64,000 bases of DNA from an uncultured Adlercreutzia sp. (lineage in GTDB: Bacteria > Actinomycetota > Coriobacteriia > Coriobacteriales > Eggerthellaceae). Shown here in pieces: positions 9,225-18,140 of the stretch (position 1 is its first letter; every line of letters starts with the position of its first letter). The notes under the pieces were generated by a model. The model ran no database searches and was not told the DNA's origin. It was given only the letters and a program-made list of their open reading frames with translations. The translations under genes were made by a program, and so were the position numbers. The stretch spans positions 20,769 through 84,768 of the forward strand of contig CABSMC010000002.1 of NCBI GenBank assembly GCA_902478715.1. Direction: 5' to 3'.

Positions 9225-10561
9225 TGGCCCGGGCAAAGCGCAAGAAGAGCGGCGCAACTTTCGGCAGTCGCACCGATGTCGGCTGCGTGCGCGAGCATAA
9301 CGAGGATTCGCTGGCCGTCGCCCCGCCGCTGTACGTGGTATGCGACGGCATGGGCGGCCACGCCGCCGGGGAAGTGGCGTCCGAAATCGCCGTGGACGTC
9401 ATCTGCGACCGCGCACCGGCACACCCCGATGCCTCGGCGCTCGGCCAGGCCGTGGAAGAGGCGAACCTCGCCATCATCCGCGCCGCCCGCGAGGGCGTCG
9501 GCCGCGCCGGCATGGGCTGCACCTGCACCGCCGCCATGCTTGAGAAGGACAAGCTCGTCATCGCCCAGGTGGGCGACTCGCGGGCCTACCTTCTGCACAA
9601 GGGGCAGATGCAGCAGCTCACCCGCGACCACTCGCTTGTGGCCGACCTTATCGAGGCCGGGCAAATTACCGAGGCCGAGGCCCGCGTTCATCCCCAGCGC
9701 TCGGTCATCACCCGCGCTTTGGGCAGCGACCCGCGCACCCAGCCCGACTTGTTCGAAATCACCGTGGAAGCCGGCGACCGCCTGCTTCTGTGCTCCGACG
9801 GGCTTTCCACGATGTTGGAAGATGACCAGATCGCCAAGATCCTCGCCAGCCACAGCGAGCCCCAGCGCTGCGCGGCCCAGCTGGTGAACGAGGCCGTTGG
9901 CCGGGGCGGCTACGACAACGTCACCGTCATCGTCGTGGACGTCACGGGTCTGGCCGAGCAGCACCGCCGCAAGCTGACGCGCAAGAGCCGCGCGACGGCC
10001 ATCATGCTGGCGCTTTTGCTGGTGGCCATCATCGCCGGTTGCGCCTATGGGTTCAACTATCTGGCGTCCAACGCCGCCTATCTGGTGGCTCAGGATGGGA
10101 AAGTCGCCGTGTACCAGGGCGTTCCAGGCGACATCTTCGGATTCTCGTTCAATCACCTCGACCGCGTGACCGACGTGGCGTTAGACGACTTGCAGCCGGG
10201 CACCGCCAATCGCCTGAGCGAGGAGGGCATCAAGGTGGATTCTTTGGAAGCCGCCAACAGCCTCGTCGCGGAATACGAGAAGGAGATCGCCGACCGCAAG
10301 GCTGCTGAAGAGGAAGCGGCCCGGGCTGCGGCCGAGGCCAACCAGCCTGAGGAACCCGCGAAGGGTGCGAAAGGTGCTGGCGGCAGCACGGCCAGCGGCG
10401 CGCAGGGCGGCACGGACGCACAAGGCACGACGGGCGGCTCGCAAAGTGCGTCGCCTTCATCGGGCGCTGGCTCCGGCACGAGCGACGCGAGCTCCGGCAA
10501 CACAGGCGCTGGCACGAGCCGCGACGCACAAGGCGGCGCTGCGGGAGGAACCAACCGATGA
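9224..10561 (+). CDS. pstP: PP2C-family Ser/Thr phosphatase, membrane-anchored
   Basis: A 445-residue protein. The PP2C domain (about 5-245) shows all usual metal-binding blocks: TDVGCVREHNEDS, VCDGMGGHAAG, AQVGDSRAYLL, LTRDHSL, ITRALG, LLLCSDGLS and DNVTVIVVD. A transmembrane helix lies at about 258-280, followed by an extracellular segment with an Ala/Glu-rich stretch and a Gly/Ser/Thr-rich tail of low complexity. It should reverse phosphorylation by the kinase at 13420-15354. It overlaps both neighbours (TAATG and ATGA), indicating one operon. The long disordered external tail is a visible oddity. Confidence 0.93.
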   Translation: MARAKRKKSGATFGSRTDVGCVREHNEDSLAVAPPLYVVCDGMGGHAAGEVASEIAVDVICDRAPAHPDASALGQAVEEANLAIIRAAREGVGRAGMGCTCTAAMLEKDKLVIAQVGDSRAYLLHKGQMQQLTRDHSLVADLIEAGQITEAEARVHPQRSVITRALGSDPRTQPDLFEITVEAGDRLLLCSDGLSTMLEDDQIAKILASHSEPQRCAAQLVNEAVGRGGYDNVTVIVVDVTGLAEQHRRKLTRKSRATAIMLALLLVAIIAGCAYGFNYLASNAAYLVAQDGKVAVYQGVPGDIFGFSFNHLDRVTDVALDDLQPGTANRLSEEGIKVDSLEAANSLVAEYEKEIADRKAAEEEAARAAAEANQPEEPAKGAKGAGGSTASGAQGGTDAQGTTGGSQSASPSSGAGSGTSDASSGNTGAGTSRDAQGGAAGGTNR

Positions 10562-13341
10562 CCCGGCGCAACATAGAGCTGATGCTCCTGCTCATCGCCT
10601 CGCCCATCGTCATCGTGCTCTTCGCCATGATGGTGGTCACCGGCGGCCAGGAGCTGTCCTTCAACACCCTGGGCGTGCCGCTCGGCATCTTCGCCGCGTT
10701 CCTCGTGGCCCACATTGCCGTACGTCTGCTCGCGCCCGCAGCCGACCCAGCTATTCTGCCCATTTCGTTCGCGCTGTCGGGCATCGGTATCGCGTTTGTG
10801 ACCCGCATTGTGCCCGATTTGGCCGTAAACCAGCTGCTGTGGCTGTTTATCGGCATCGCGGCCATGATTGCGACGCTGGCTGTCGTGCGCAATCTGGACA
10901 AGCTCGCCAACTACAAGTACACGCTTATGATCGTGGGCATCTTGCTGCTGCTCTCGCCCATGCTGCCGGTCATCGGCTACGAGTCCGGCGGCGGCCAACT
11001 GTGGCTGCGCTTCGGCAGCTTCAGCTTCCAGCCCGGCGAGCTGGCCAAGATCCTCATCGTGTTCTTCATCGCCGCCTACCTGGCCGCCAACCGCGAGATG
11101 CTCTCGGTGTTCACGTGGAAGGTGGGGCCGCTGTGGCTGCCGAGCCTCGCCACCCTGCTCCCGCTCATCGTCATGTGGGCGCTCGCCTTCATCGTCGTCG
11201 TGTTGGAGAAGGACCTCGGCCTCGCGCTCGTGCTGTTCTCCGTGTTCGTCATCATGCTGTATGTGGCCACGGGGAAGAAGCTCTACCTGGTAGTCTCCAT
11301 CGGGCTTGCGGCCATTGCGGCCGTGGCCCTTTACGGCATGATGGGCCACGTGCAGACCCGCGTCGCCATCTGGCAGGATCCCTTCGCCGAGGCTCAGGGC
11401 GGCGGCTTCCAGCTGGTGCAGAGCCTCTATTCCATCGCCGACGGCGACCTGTTCGGCACCGGCATCGGCCGGGGCATGGGCGGCGAGCCGGTGGCGCAAG
11501 GCGGCATTCCCGTCGCCGAGAGCGACTTCATCTTCCCCGTCATCGCCGAGGAGACGGGCCTGCTCGGCGCGGCCGGCGTGCTGCTGCTGTATTTGTGCTT
11601 CGCCATTCGCGGCATCGTCACGGCGGCCCGGGCGAAATCCGACGTCAGCTCGTTCACCGCCGTGGGCCTCACCTCCATCATCGTGCTGCAGGCGTTTATC
11701 ATCGTCGGCGGTGTCACACGTCTCATTCCCCTCACCGGCATCACACTGCCCTTCATCAGCCAGGGCGGCTCGTCGCTCATCGCCAGCTTCATCATCGTCG
11801 GCTGCCTGCTGCGCTGCGGCGACGAGGGCACCGGCGTCGATTCCGAAATGCGCCAGACCGGGGCCATCGGCGCCCACGGGTCGGACGCCGTGCTGGGACG
11901 CGTGGCGTTGGGCAAGCGACTCACCGGCACCATGATCGTCTTCTCGGTGCTGTTCGCAGTGCTCGTGGCCAACCTCACCTACCTCATGGTCATCAAGGCG
12001 CCGGAATACCAGAGCATGCCGTCGAACAACCACACCATCGCGAAAGAGGCCCGCATGGAGCGGGGCACCATCTCCACCGCCGACGGTACCGTGCTGGCCA
12101 CATCGGTGCGCCAAGAGGACGGCTCCTATAAGCGCGAATACCCCGCCGGCGAGCTGGCGGCGCACATCGTGGGCTACACCTCCGAGCGCTTCGGGACCGC
12201 CGGCATCGAGGCCGCCTACAACGATACCCTGCGCGGCGAGCAGAACTTCGCCAGCTTCACCGATGTGGTGAACTCGCTCGCGGGCATCCAGACCAAGGGC
12301 AACGACGTCGTGCTTTCCATCGATTCCCGCATCCAGCAGGCGGCCCAGAACGCGCTGGCCGGCCAGGTGGGCGCCGTGGTGGCCCTGAACCCCGAGACCG
12401 GCGCCGTGTACGCGCTGGCCTCCTCCCCCACCTTCGACGCCGCCAACTACGAGGAACTGCTCACGGCGGCTGCGGAAGGCGGTAGCGACTCCTCCGAGCT
12501 GTTCAACCGCGCCACCCAGGCACTGTACGCGCCCGGCTCCACCTTCAAAATGGTGACCTTGGCCGCCGCGCTGCAGGATCACATCGCCACGGCGGACACC
12601 ACCTACGACTCCCCCGGCGAGATGGACATCGGCAACGCGCCCGTGACCAACGTGAAAAAGCGCTCCTACGGCAAGATCACCCTGGAACAGGCCATGTGGT
12701 ACTCGTCGAACACCGTGTTCGGCCAGGTGGGCGTGCAGCTCGGCAGCGATTTGCTCGTGCAGATGGCGTGCAGCTTCGGGTTCAACGAGGACATCCCCTT
12801 CGACTTGCCCCTGGCCACGTCCCTCATGCCCGACCCCGAGGAAATGACCACCTGGGAAACGGCCTGGGCCGCCTGCGGCGAGCCCGTGGGCGAGCACGAG
12901 AGCCCCGCCGGTCCCCAGGCCACCGTGCTGCAGATGGCGCTGGTGGGCGCCGCCATCGCCAACGAGGGCGCCATCATGCAGCCCTACCTGGTCGACGGCA
13001 TCTACAACGCCAACGGCGAGCGCAGCTTCTCGCCCATTCCCGTGAAGCTCAAGCAGGCCATGGACGCCAACACCGCCGCCGCTGAGATCGACATCATGAA
13101 GGGCGTCGTCACCGAAGGCACCGGCGGCAAGGCGGCACTGGACGACGTGGCCGTGGCCGGCAAGACCGGCACCCACGAGCGCGGCGATGGCAGCGACGAC
13201 AGCTGGTTCGTGGGAATGGCCCCCGCTGCCGACCCCAAGGTCGTGGTGGCCGTCGTCATCGAGAAGGGCGAATCGGGGGCTGGCGCTAGCGCCGCCCACG
13301 ACGTTCTGGAAACGGCTCTCGAAGTGACGGGGGCGCTGTAG
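10558..13341 (+). CDS. SEDS glycosyltransferase (RodA/FtsW) fused to a class B penicillin-binding protein
   Basis: One uninterrupted frame of 927 residues joins two normally separate enzymes. Residues about 1-435 are a multi-span SEDS polymerase with FSFQPGELAKI and ESDFIFPVIAEETGLLGAAG. From about 448 a further membrane segment (TGTMIVFSVLFAVLVANLTYL) leads into a transpeptidase domain with STFK (catalytic Ser near 661), SSN (about 716-718) and KTGT (about 869). The SEDS half polymerises lipid II and the PBP half crosslinks it. In most Actinobacteria rodA and pbpA are adjacent genes in this same order, so the fusion replaces the pair. ATGA overlap with the phosphatase gene. Confidence 0.93.
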   Translation: MTRRNIELMLLLIASPIVIVLFAMMVVTGGQELSFNTLGVPLGIFAAFLVAHIAVRLLAPAADPAILPISFALSGIGIAFVTRIVPDLAVNQLLWLFIGIAAMIATLAVVRNLDKLANYKYTLMIVGILLLLSPMLPVIGYESGGGQLWLRFGSFSFQPGELAKILIVFFIAAYLAANREMLSVFTWKVGPLWLPSLATLLPLIVMWALAFIVVVLEKDLGLALVLFSVFVIMLYVATGKKLYLVVSIGLAAIAAVALYGMMGHVQTRVAIWQDPFAEAQGGGFQLVQSLYSIADGDLFGTGIGRGMGGEPVAQGGIPVAESDFIFPVIAEETGLLGAAGVLLLYLCFAIRGIVTAARAKSDVSSFTAVGLTSIIVLQAFIIVGGVTRLIPLTGITLPFISQGGSSLIASFIIVGCLLRCGDEGTGVDSEMRQTGAIGAHGSDAVLGRVALGKRLTGTMIVFSVLFAVLVANLTYLMVIKAPEYQSMPSNNHTIAKEARMERGTISTADGTVLATSVRQEDGSYKREYPAGELAAHIVGYTSERFGTAGIEAAYNDTLRGEQNFASFTDVVNSLAGIQTKGNDVVLSIDSRIQQAAQNALAGQVGAVVALNPETGAVYALASSPTFDAANYEELLTAAAEGGSDSSELFNRATQALYAPGSTFKMVTLAAALQDHIATADTTYDSPGEMDIGNAPVTNVKKRSYGKITLEQAMWYSSNTVFGQVGVQLGSDLLVQMACSFGFNEDIPFDLPLATSLMPDPEEMTTWETAWAACGEPVGEHESPAGPQATVLQMALVGAAIANEGAIMQPYLVDGIYNANGERSFSPIPVKLKQAMDANTAAAEIDIMKGVVTEGTGGKAALDDVAVAGKTGTHERGDGSDDSWFVGMAPAADPKVVVAVVIEKGESGAGASAAHDVLETALEVTGAL

Positions 13342-13419
13342 TACAATGGCAAGACTCACGAGAGTTCGCATACTTAAACCGCAAACGCACTCGCACATGG
13401 AACTTTAAGGAGTATCAAG

Positions 13420-15354
13420 GTGACCGGACAGGGAACAATGACGGGCAGGGTCTTCGGCGGCCGTTACGAGATTAAAGATCGTATCGGCATCGGCGGCATG
13501 GCCGAGGTATACCGAGCCCAAGATAGCACGCTGGGCCGCGTCGTCGCCGTGAAGGTGATGCTGCCCCAATTCGCCGCCGACCCCTCTTTCACCCAGCGCT
13601 TCCGCCAGGAAGCCGCCGCGGCTGCAAACCTGCAGAGCCCCTACATCGTGAACGTGTACGACTGGGGCCAGGACGACGACACCTATTACATCGTCATGGA
13701 GTTCGTGCGCGGGTCCGACTTGAAAACCGCCATCCAGCAGCGCGGCGCCATCAACCAGCGCAAGGCCGCCGAGATCGGCGCCCAGGTGTGCCAGGCGCTC
13801 ACCGTCGCCCACAACCAGGACATCATCCACCGCGACATCAAGCCGCAGAACATCATGGTGCAGCCCGACGGCAACGTGAAGGTGATGGACTTCGGCATCG
13901 CCCGGGCGAAGAACTCCGTGAACGACAAAACGTCCGCCGTGCTGGGCACCGCCCACTACATCTCGCCGGAACAGGCCCAGGGCAAAGATCTCACGGCCGC
14001 CAGCGACATCTACTCGCTGGGCATCGTGCTATACGAGGCCACCACGGGCAAACTCCCCTTCGACGGCCCGGACGCCGTATCGGTGGCCATGCAGCAGGTG
14101 AAGGACGAGCCGGCGGCGCCTTCCTCCATCAACCCGAACATCGATCCGGATCTTGAGGACATCATCATGGTGGCCCTTTCGAAGGATCCGGCGCGCCGCT
14201 TCGCCACGGCCAACGACATGCGCATCGCCCTGAACGATTACCTGGCCGGTCGTCCCGTCACGTTGCCGGCCGGTGCCATGAGCTCATCGTTCACCGAGGC
14301 CCAGACGCGTATGATGGGCGCCGTGCCCGCTCCCGTGCCGGGCATCACGAGCACCCAGGTTATGCCGACGGTTGCCGGCGGCACGGCGGCCATGTCGCCG
14401 AGCTCCACGGGCAATTTCCAAGCGACGAACTTCCATGATGCCAACACGAAGAAGAGCAAGAAACCCGTCATCATCGCCATTTGCGCCATTCTGGCCATCG
14501 CGCTGGTGGCCGGCATCGCGTTCGCGGTAACGGGCGGCTTCAAGCCGGCGACCCCTGCCGACGAGCCCATCGAGGTGCCCAGCGTGGTGGGCAATACCGA
14601 GCAGGAGGCCACCTTCACGCTGGAGCAGGCCGGCTTCCAGGTGCAGATTACGACCAAGGAAGACGAATCCGTCGACGAGGGCACCGTGCTTGCGCAAGAC
14701 CCGGCTGGCGGCACCAAGCAGCAGAAGGGGACGACCATCACCCTCACCATTGCCGTGGGGCCCGACACCGTGGACGCGCCCAACTTCAAGAACATGACCA
14801 TGGACGAGGCGCGCCAGGCGGCCGAAGACGCCGGCCTTAAGGTTGTGGAAGCCGAGAGCAAGTACTCGGAAGATGTCGCCGAGGGCAAGATCATTTCGCA
14901 AAGCCCCGCCGCCGGCGACCCGGTGAAGCCCGGCACCACCATCGAGGTCGTCACCTCCCGCGGAAGCGAGCTGACCACGGTGCCCAACGTCATTGGCATG
15001 ACCGAGGAGGAAGCCATCGACAAGCTGCAGTCCGAGGGATTCGGCGCCGATGTGAAGGCCCGCGAGTACAGCGACAAGCAGGGCGAGGGCCGCGTCATGA
15101 AGCAGGATCCGCTGAACGACAAGGTGAAGCCCGGTGCCACGGTGCAGATCACCATTTCGAAGGGCCCCGAGCCCGAACCCGAGCCGGAACCGGAACCCGA
15201 CCAGCCGTCGAACCCCGGCACCACTGATCCCGGCACTAACAACCCCGGCGGTACCACCGATCCGGGCACGGGCGGCGGCAGCGGCAGCGGCGGCACCACC
15301 GATCCCGGCAACCAGGGCGGCGACACCGGCACGACCACGCCTTCCGCCAACTAG
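13420..15354 (+). CDS. pknB: PASTA-domain Ser/Thr protein kinase (PknB-like)
   Basis: A 644-residue receptor kinase starting at GTG 13420 with AAGGAG seven bases upstream. Kinase motifs: GIGGMAEVY (about 23-31), catalytic Lys45, HRDIKPQN (137-144), DFG (157-159) and an APE-like SPEQAQ. A juxtamembrane linker leads to a transmembrane helix near 349-372 and three extracellular PASTA repeats (about 384-450, 451-517, 519-587), which in this family sense muropeptides or lipid II. The tail is a Pro/Glu run followed by a Gly/Thr/Pro-rich stretch, probably wall-spanning. It is the only kinase in this cluster (no separate PknA) and follows the SEDS-PBP gene after 78 bases. Confidence 0.94.
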   Translation: MTGQGTMTGRVFGGRYEIKDRIGIGGMAEVYRAQDSTLGRVVAVKVMLPQFAADPSFTQRFRQEAAAAANLQSPYIVNVYDWGQDDDTYYIVMEFVRGSDLKTAIQQRGAINQRKAAEIGAQVCQALTVAHNQDIIHRDIKPQNIMVQPDGNVKVMDFGIARAKNSVNDKTSAVLGTAHYISPEQAQGKDLTAASDIYSLGIVLYEATTGKLPFDGPDAVSVAMQQVKDEPAAPSSINPNIDPDLEDIIMVALSKDPARRFATANDMRIALNDYLAGRPVTLPAGAMSSSFTEAQTRMMGAVPAPVPGITSTQVMPTVAGGTAAMSPSSTGNFQATNFHDANTKKSKKPVIIAICAILAIALVAGIAFAVTGGFKPATPADEPIEVPSVVGNTEQEATFTLEQAGFQVQITTKEDESVDEGTVLAQDPAGGTKQQKGTTITLTIAVGPDTVDAPNFKNMTMDEARQAAEDAGLKVVEAESKYSEDVAEGKIISQSPAAGDPVKPGTTIEVVTSRGSELTTVPNVIGMTEEEAIDKLQSEGFGADVKAREYSDKQGEGRVMKQDPLNDKVKPGATVQITISKGPEPEPEPEPEPDQPSNPGTTDPGTNNPGGTTDPGTGGGSGSGGTTDPGNQGGDTGTTTPSAN

Positions 15355-15380
15355 GATCGGATAACGAAACCGTGAAGACC

Positions 15381-15415
15381 GGGCGCCTTCTCCTTCGGGA
15401 TGGAGGCGCCCTTCT
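15381..15415 (+). terminator. Hairpin after the kinase gene
   Basis: GGGCGCC (15381-15387) pairs with GGCGCCC (15405-15411), extended by one T-A pair, and is followed by TTCTAT. It closes the fha-kinase operon. Its downstream edge overlaps the -10 element of the next gene. Confidence 0.55.
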
Positions 15416-15427
15416 ATAATGAGCCCA
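15415..15427 (+). promoter_or_regulatory. Consensus -10 element placed for a leaderless mscS transcript
   Basis: TATAAT at 15415-15420 is followed by six bases and then ATG 15427, so transcription would be expected to start at or within a base or two of the start codon. No Shine-Dalgarno sequence precedes this ATG. A -35 match is not obvious. Confidence 0.45.
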
Positions 15428-16299
15428 TGCCCAATTTGCTCGACATATTCGATAAGTTCATTCACGCCGACTGGTTCAACACCATGCTCGGCGTCGTGAT
15501 CATCTGCGCGATCACCTTCGTCGTATGCCGCCTCACCGTGGCTTTCATGCGGCGGGTGCTGAACAAGACCTCGCTTCTGCCCTCCAGCTCCATTTTCATC
15601 AACTTGGTGCGCATCGTGGTGTGGGTCATCGGCATCTGCTGCGTGCTTTCCATGTGCTTCAACGTGAACATTTCGGCCATGATCACCGGCCTTGGCGTCG
15701 TTGGTATCGCGGTGTCCCTCGGCTTTCAAGACACGCTATCGAACCTCATCGGCGGCCTGACCGTCAGCGTGTCGCGCACCGTGGAACCCGGCGACAACAT
15801 CCGCATGGGGCCTTCCGGCGTCACCGGCGTCGTGCAAGACGTCACCTGGCGCTACACCTCCATCAAGGACAGCTCGGGCACCATCACCAACATCCCCAAC
15901 TCGCTCATGACCTCCACGGCCGTCTGTAAGCTGTCCCCCCTGAACGAGATTTCCATTCCCCTGGTGGTCACCACCAACAGCGAGCGCCTCACTGCCACGG
16001 CCCACCACATCGAGGACGCCGCCGAGAAGGCCGTCGCCCGCGTGAGCAAGCTGAAGAAGCGGCCCAGCGTGTCGTTCTCGTCCATTAGCGATTACGGATT
16101 CAAGGGTTCGCTGAGCTTCACTATCGCAGAGGCGTCCAAGGCCTCCTCTGCCACCGATGCCGCCATCCGCGCCGTGGCCCCCTACGTGCACAACCATCTC
16201 ATTGAAGAGGCCATGGGCGACCTAACCGGGCAGAAACTTACTGACGCCACCGGCTCGCTCGTGCCCGTCAAAGACGAGGAAGGCGCCTCCAGCAACTGA
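15427..16299 (+). CDS. Small-conductance mechanosensitive channel (MscS family)
   Basis: 290 residues from ATG 15427. An upstream in-frame ATG at 15400 lies inside the kinase terminator and is not favoured. The N-terminal part has about three membrane helices; the pore-lining helix contains MITGLGVVGIAVSLGFQDTLSNLIGG, and a beta domain (VEPGDNIRMG...VTGVVQDVTWRYTSI...NIPNSLM) follows. This is the conserved MscS core. It would release osmolytes on hypo-osmotic shock. It lies just downstream of the cell-wall operon but behind its terminator, so it is probably transcribed independently. Confidence 0.9.
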   Translation: MPNLLDIFDKFIHADWFNTMLGVVIICAITFVVCRLTVAFMRRVLNKTSLLPSSSIFINLVRIVVWVIGICCVLSMCFNVNISAMITGLGVVGIAVSLGFQDTLSNLIGGLTVSVSRTVEPGDNIRMGPSGVTGVVQDVTWRYTSIKDSSGTITNIPNSLMTSTAVCKLSPLNEISIPLVVTTNSERLTATAHHIEDAAEKAVARVSKLKKRPSVSFSSISDYGFKGSLSFTIAEASKASSATDAAIRAVAPYVHNHLIEEAMGDLTGQKLTDATGSLVPVKDEEGASSN

Positions 16300-16677
16300 G
16301 TACGCGTAGCGCAGAACTTCGTGGCACTTTTGGGCACAAAAATAGCCCTGCCCCACGCCAGAGGATGAACCCACCTCAAAAGGTGGGTGCTCGCATCGGG
16401 TCTCCCGGCTTTCGCATCAACGGATGCGAATCTCCGTTCCAACCGCTTCTAGAGCTCCCTCGTCATAATACGTCGGTCCATCGCAGTATATGGCGGGAAC
16501 AAGGCTTGATTTCAGTATACGCAAAACCTGGTGACAGGAAAGTCTTGACATACGGCACAACATAAGCTGTTGGATAAACGTTGCTCACCATCGCTGCTTG
16601 AAGGAGCGGTCATGCCAACTTTATGACAGAGACGCAGCCGACGGATGCATGGACCGGAGTGCGCTACAATGGCGGCT
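16300..16677. other. Spacer between mscS and nrdG
   Basis: No gene is supported. It contains a small hairpin, CCCACCT-CAAA-AGGTGGG, at about 16368-16385 that resembles the hairpin near 63955, a TTGACA at 16547-16552 without a convincing -10, and the TACAAT element described next. Confidence 0.5.
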
Positions 16678-16678
16678 A
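16665..16678 (+). promoter_or_regulatory. -10 element seven bases before nrdG ATG (possible leaderless start)
   Basis: TACAAT at 16665-16670 sits seven bases before ATG 16678, the same geometry as at mscS. No ribosome-binding site is seen before any candidate start here. Confidence 0.35.
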
Positions 16679-17229
16679 TGGAAAACGACTTCGAAAACAC
16701 CACCATCTCGCTGTACGGCACGGTGCCCGACTCCATCGTGGACGGCCCCGGCCTGCGCTACGCCGTGTTCGTCCAGGGGTGCTCGCACCACTGTCCCGGC
16801 TGTCACAACCCCGAAAGCCAGCCGGCCGAGGGCGGCACCGAAACGACGCTGGCGGCCCTTCTGGCCGATATTCGTGCCAACGGCCTCGTGCATGACGTGA
16901 CCCTCTCCGGTGGCGAGCCCTTCGAGCAGCCGGAGGCCTGCGCGGCTCTGGCGGCCGCGCTGAAGCGCGAGGGTTACGGCATCTGGTGCTACACGGGCTA
17001 CCTCTACGACGACCTTGCGGGGCGGACGGATCCTGCCATCGCCAACTTGCTCGACCATATCGACGTGCTGGTGGACGGCCCCTTCGTGGAATCGCGCAAG
17101 TCCCTCGAGCTGAAGTGGTGCGGCTCCTCCAACCAGCGCCTGATCGACCTACCGGCCACACGACGTGCCGGCTCCGTCGTGGAATGGCAACCCGTCTCGT
17201 TTTCGCTAGAGAAACCTTCTAACTGGTGA
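16678..17229 (+). CDS. nrdG: Anaerobic ribonucleotide reductase activating protein
   Basis: 183 residues, radical SAM family. The [4Fe-4S] motif CSHHCPGC places Cys35, Cys39 and Cys42 after the family signature VDGPGLRYAVFVQGC; the SAM-binding LSGGEPFEQPE follows near residue 80. NrdG generates the glycyl radical on NrdD (30786-33119 here). The two genes are about 14 kb apart and on opposite strands, unlike the common nrdDG operon. Start choice: ATG 16678 rather than upstream ATGs, because MENDFENTTI leads straight into the family's N-terminus. Confidence 0.92.
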   Translation: MENDFENTTISLYGTVPDSIVDGPGLRYAVFVQGCSHHCPGCHNPESQPAEGGTETTLAALLADIRANGLVHDVTLSGGEPFEQPEACAALAAALKREGYGIWCYTGYLYDDLAGRTDPAIANLLDHIDVLVDGPFVESRKSLELKWCGSSNQRLIDLPATRRAGSVVEWQPVSFSLEKPSNW

Positions 17230-17288
17230 GGCACGAGCCTCTGAAGGCTCAGCCTTGCAAGCACTTTTACTATTTCTGGAAATCTTTG

Positions 17289-18140
17289 TCAGCCGATGGG
17301 TAGACGCACCGTAAAGCGAGTACCGACATCTTCCTCGCTTTCCACGAACACCTCGCCGCCGTGGTAAAGGGCGGCGTGCTTGACGATGGCCAGGCCCAAT
17401 CCCGTGCCGCCCAGTTCCTTGGAGCGACTCTTCTCCAGGCGGTAGAAGCGCTCGAAGATTTTCTCCAGCTTGTCGGCGGGAATACCCGCGCCCGTATCGT
17501 TCACGCGGACGATGCCGATGCGGACGCCTCCCTCACCGCTTGGCCCTTCACCGGCGGGGACGTCCTCCTCATACACCTCCACGAGCACACAGCCGCCTTC
17601 GCGGTTGTAGCGGATGGCGTTTTCCACCAGGTTGTAGATCATCTGCTTGAGCAGGGTCTCGTTGCCCTGGACAGTAACTGGTTCCGCCTTGAGATGCACC
17701 TCCACATCGGCATCGGCAGCCAGCTTGGTCAAACGTCCCACGACGCGTTCGGCCACGGCGCGCAGATCCACCGCCTCGGCTTCGTCGGCGCCGGGAGCCA
17801 TCTCGTCGAGACGCGACAGGATGAGCACATCGTCGATCAACGCGCGCATGGCCTGGGATTCCTCATAAATGAGCTGGGCGAACCGGGGCACATCCTCGGG
17901 GGGCACCAGACCGTTGGCCATCAGCTCGGCATAGCCGGAAATCACCTGCAGGGGCGTCTTCATTTCGTGGGAGACATTGGCCGTGAACTCGCGACGCATC
18001 TTCTCGGCCCGGGCCAGCTCCTCGTTGCGCGCGAGAGCCGAGGCCGATCGCGCCGGCTTGTCAGCGCCCGGCGTAGGCGCTGACGCAGGTGCCGCAGCCG
18101 CCCGAGCATCGCCGCAACGGGACTTATCAGCGGCACTCAC
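17289..18140 (-). CDS. PhoR-like histidine kinase without sensor or membrane domain
   Basis: A 283-residue protein. GTG 18140 overlaps the stop of the response regulator gene (GTGA). The H-box ANVSHEMKTPLQVISGYAELM gives phospho-acceptor His58; an ATPase domain follows with an N-box (MIYNLVENAIRYNREG), DTGAGIP and GTGLGLAIVKHA. The HisKA/HATPase core resembles PhoR, and the gene belongs to the phosphate block. Only 57 residues precede the H-box; they are Ala/Pro-rich and hold no hydrophobic segment, so the transmembrane and PAS parts usual for PhoR are absent. A longer in-frame extension upstream lies over the regulator gene and looks non-coding. Confidence 0.88.
   Translation of the reverse strand: MSAADKSRCGDARAAAAPASAPTPGADKPARSASALARNEELARAEKMRREFTANVSHEMKTPLQVISGYAELMANGLVPPEDVPRFAQLIYEESQAMRALIDDVLILSRLDEMAPGADEAEAVDLRAVAERVVGRLTKLAADADVEVHLKAEPVTVQGNETLLKQMIYNLVENAIRYNREGGCVLVEVYEEDVPAGEGPSGEGGVRIGIVRVNDTGAGIPADKLEKIFERFYRLEKSRSKELGGTGLGLAIVKHAALYHGGEVFVESEEDVGTRFTVRLPIG

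Noticed and set aside
10153..13398. A 1,081-codon minus-strand frame opposite the SEDS-PBP gene
   Set aside because: His/Gly/Asp-rich shadow with no family signature; the plus strand encodes complete SEDS and PBP motifs.
16366..16386. End of an IS200/IS605-type element
   Set aside because: Only a short hairpin is present; no tnpA/tnpB frame and no partner end nearby.
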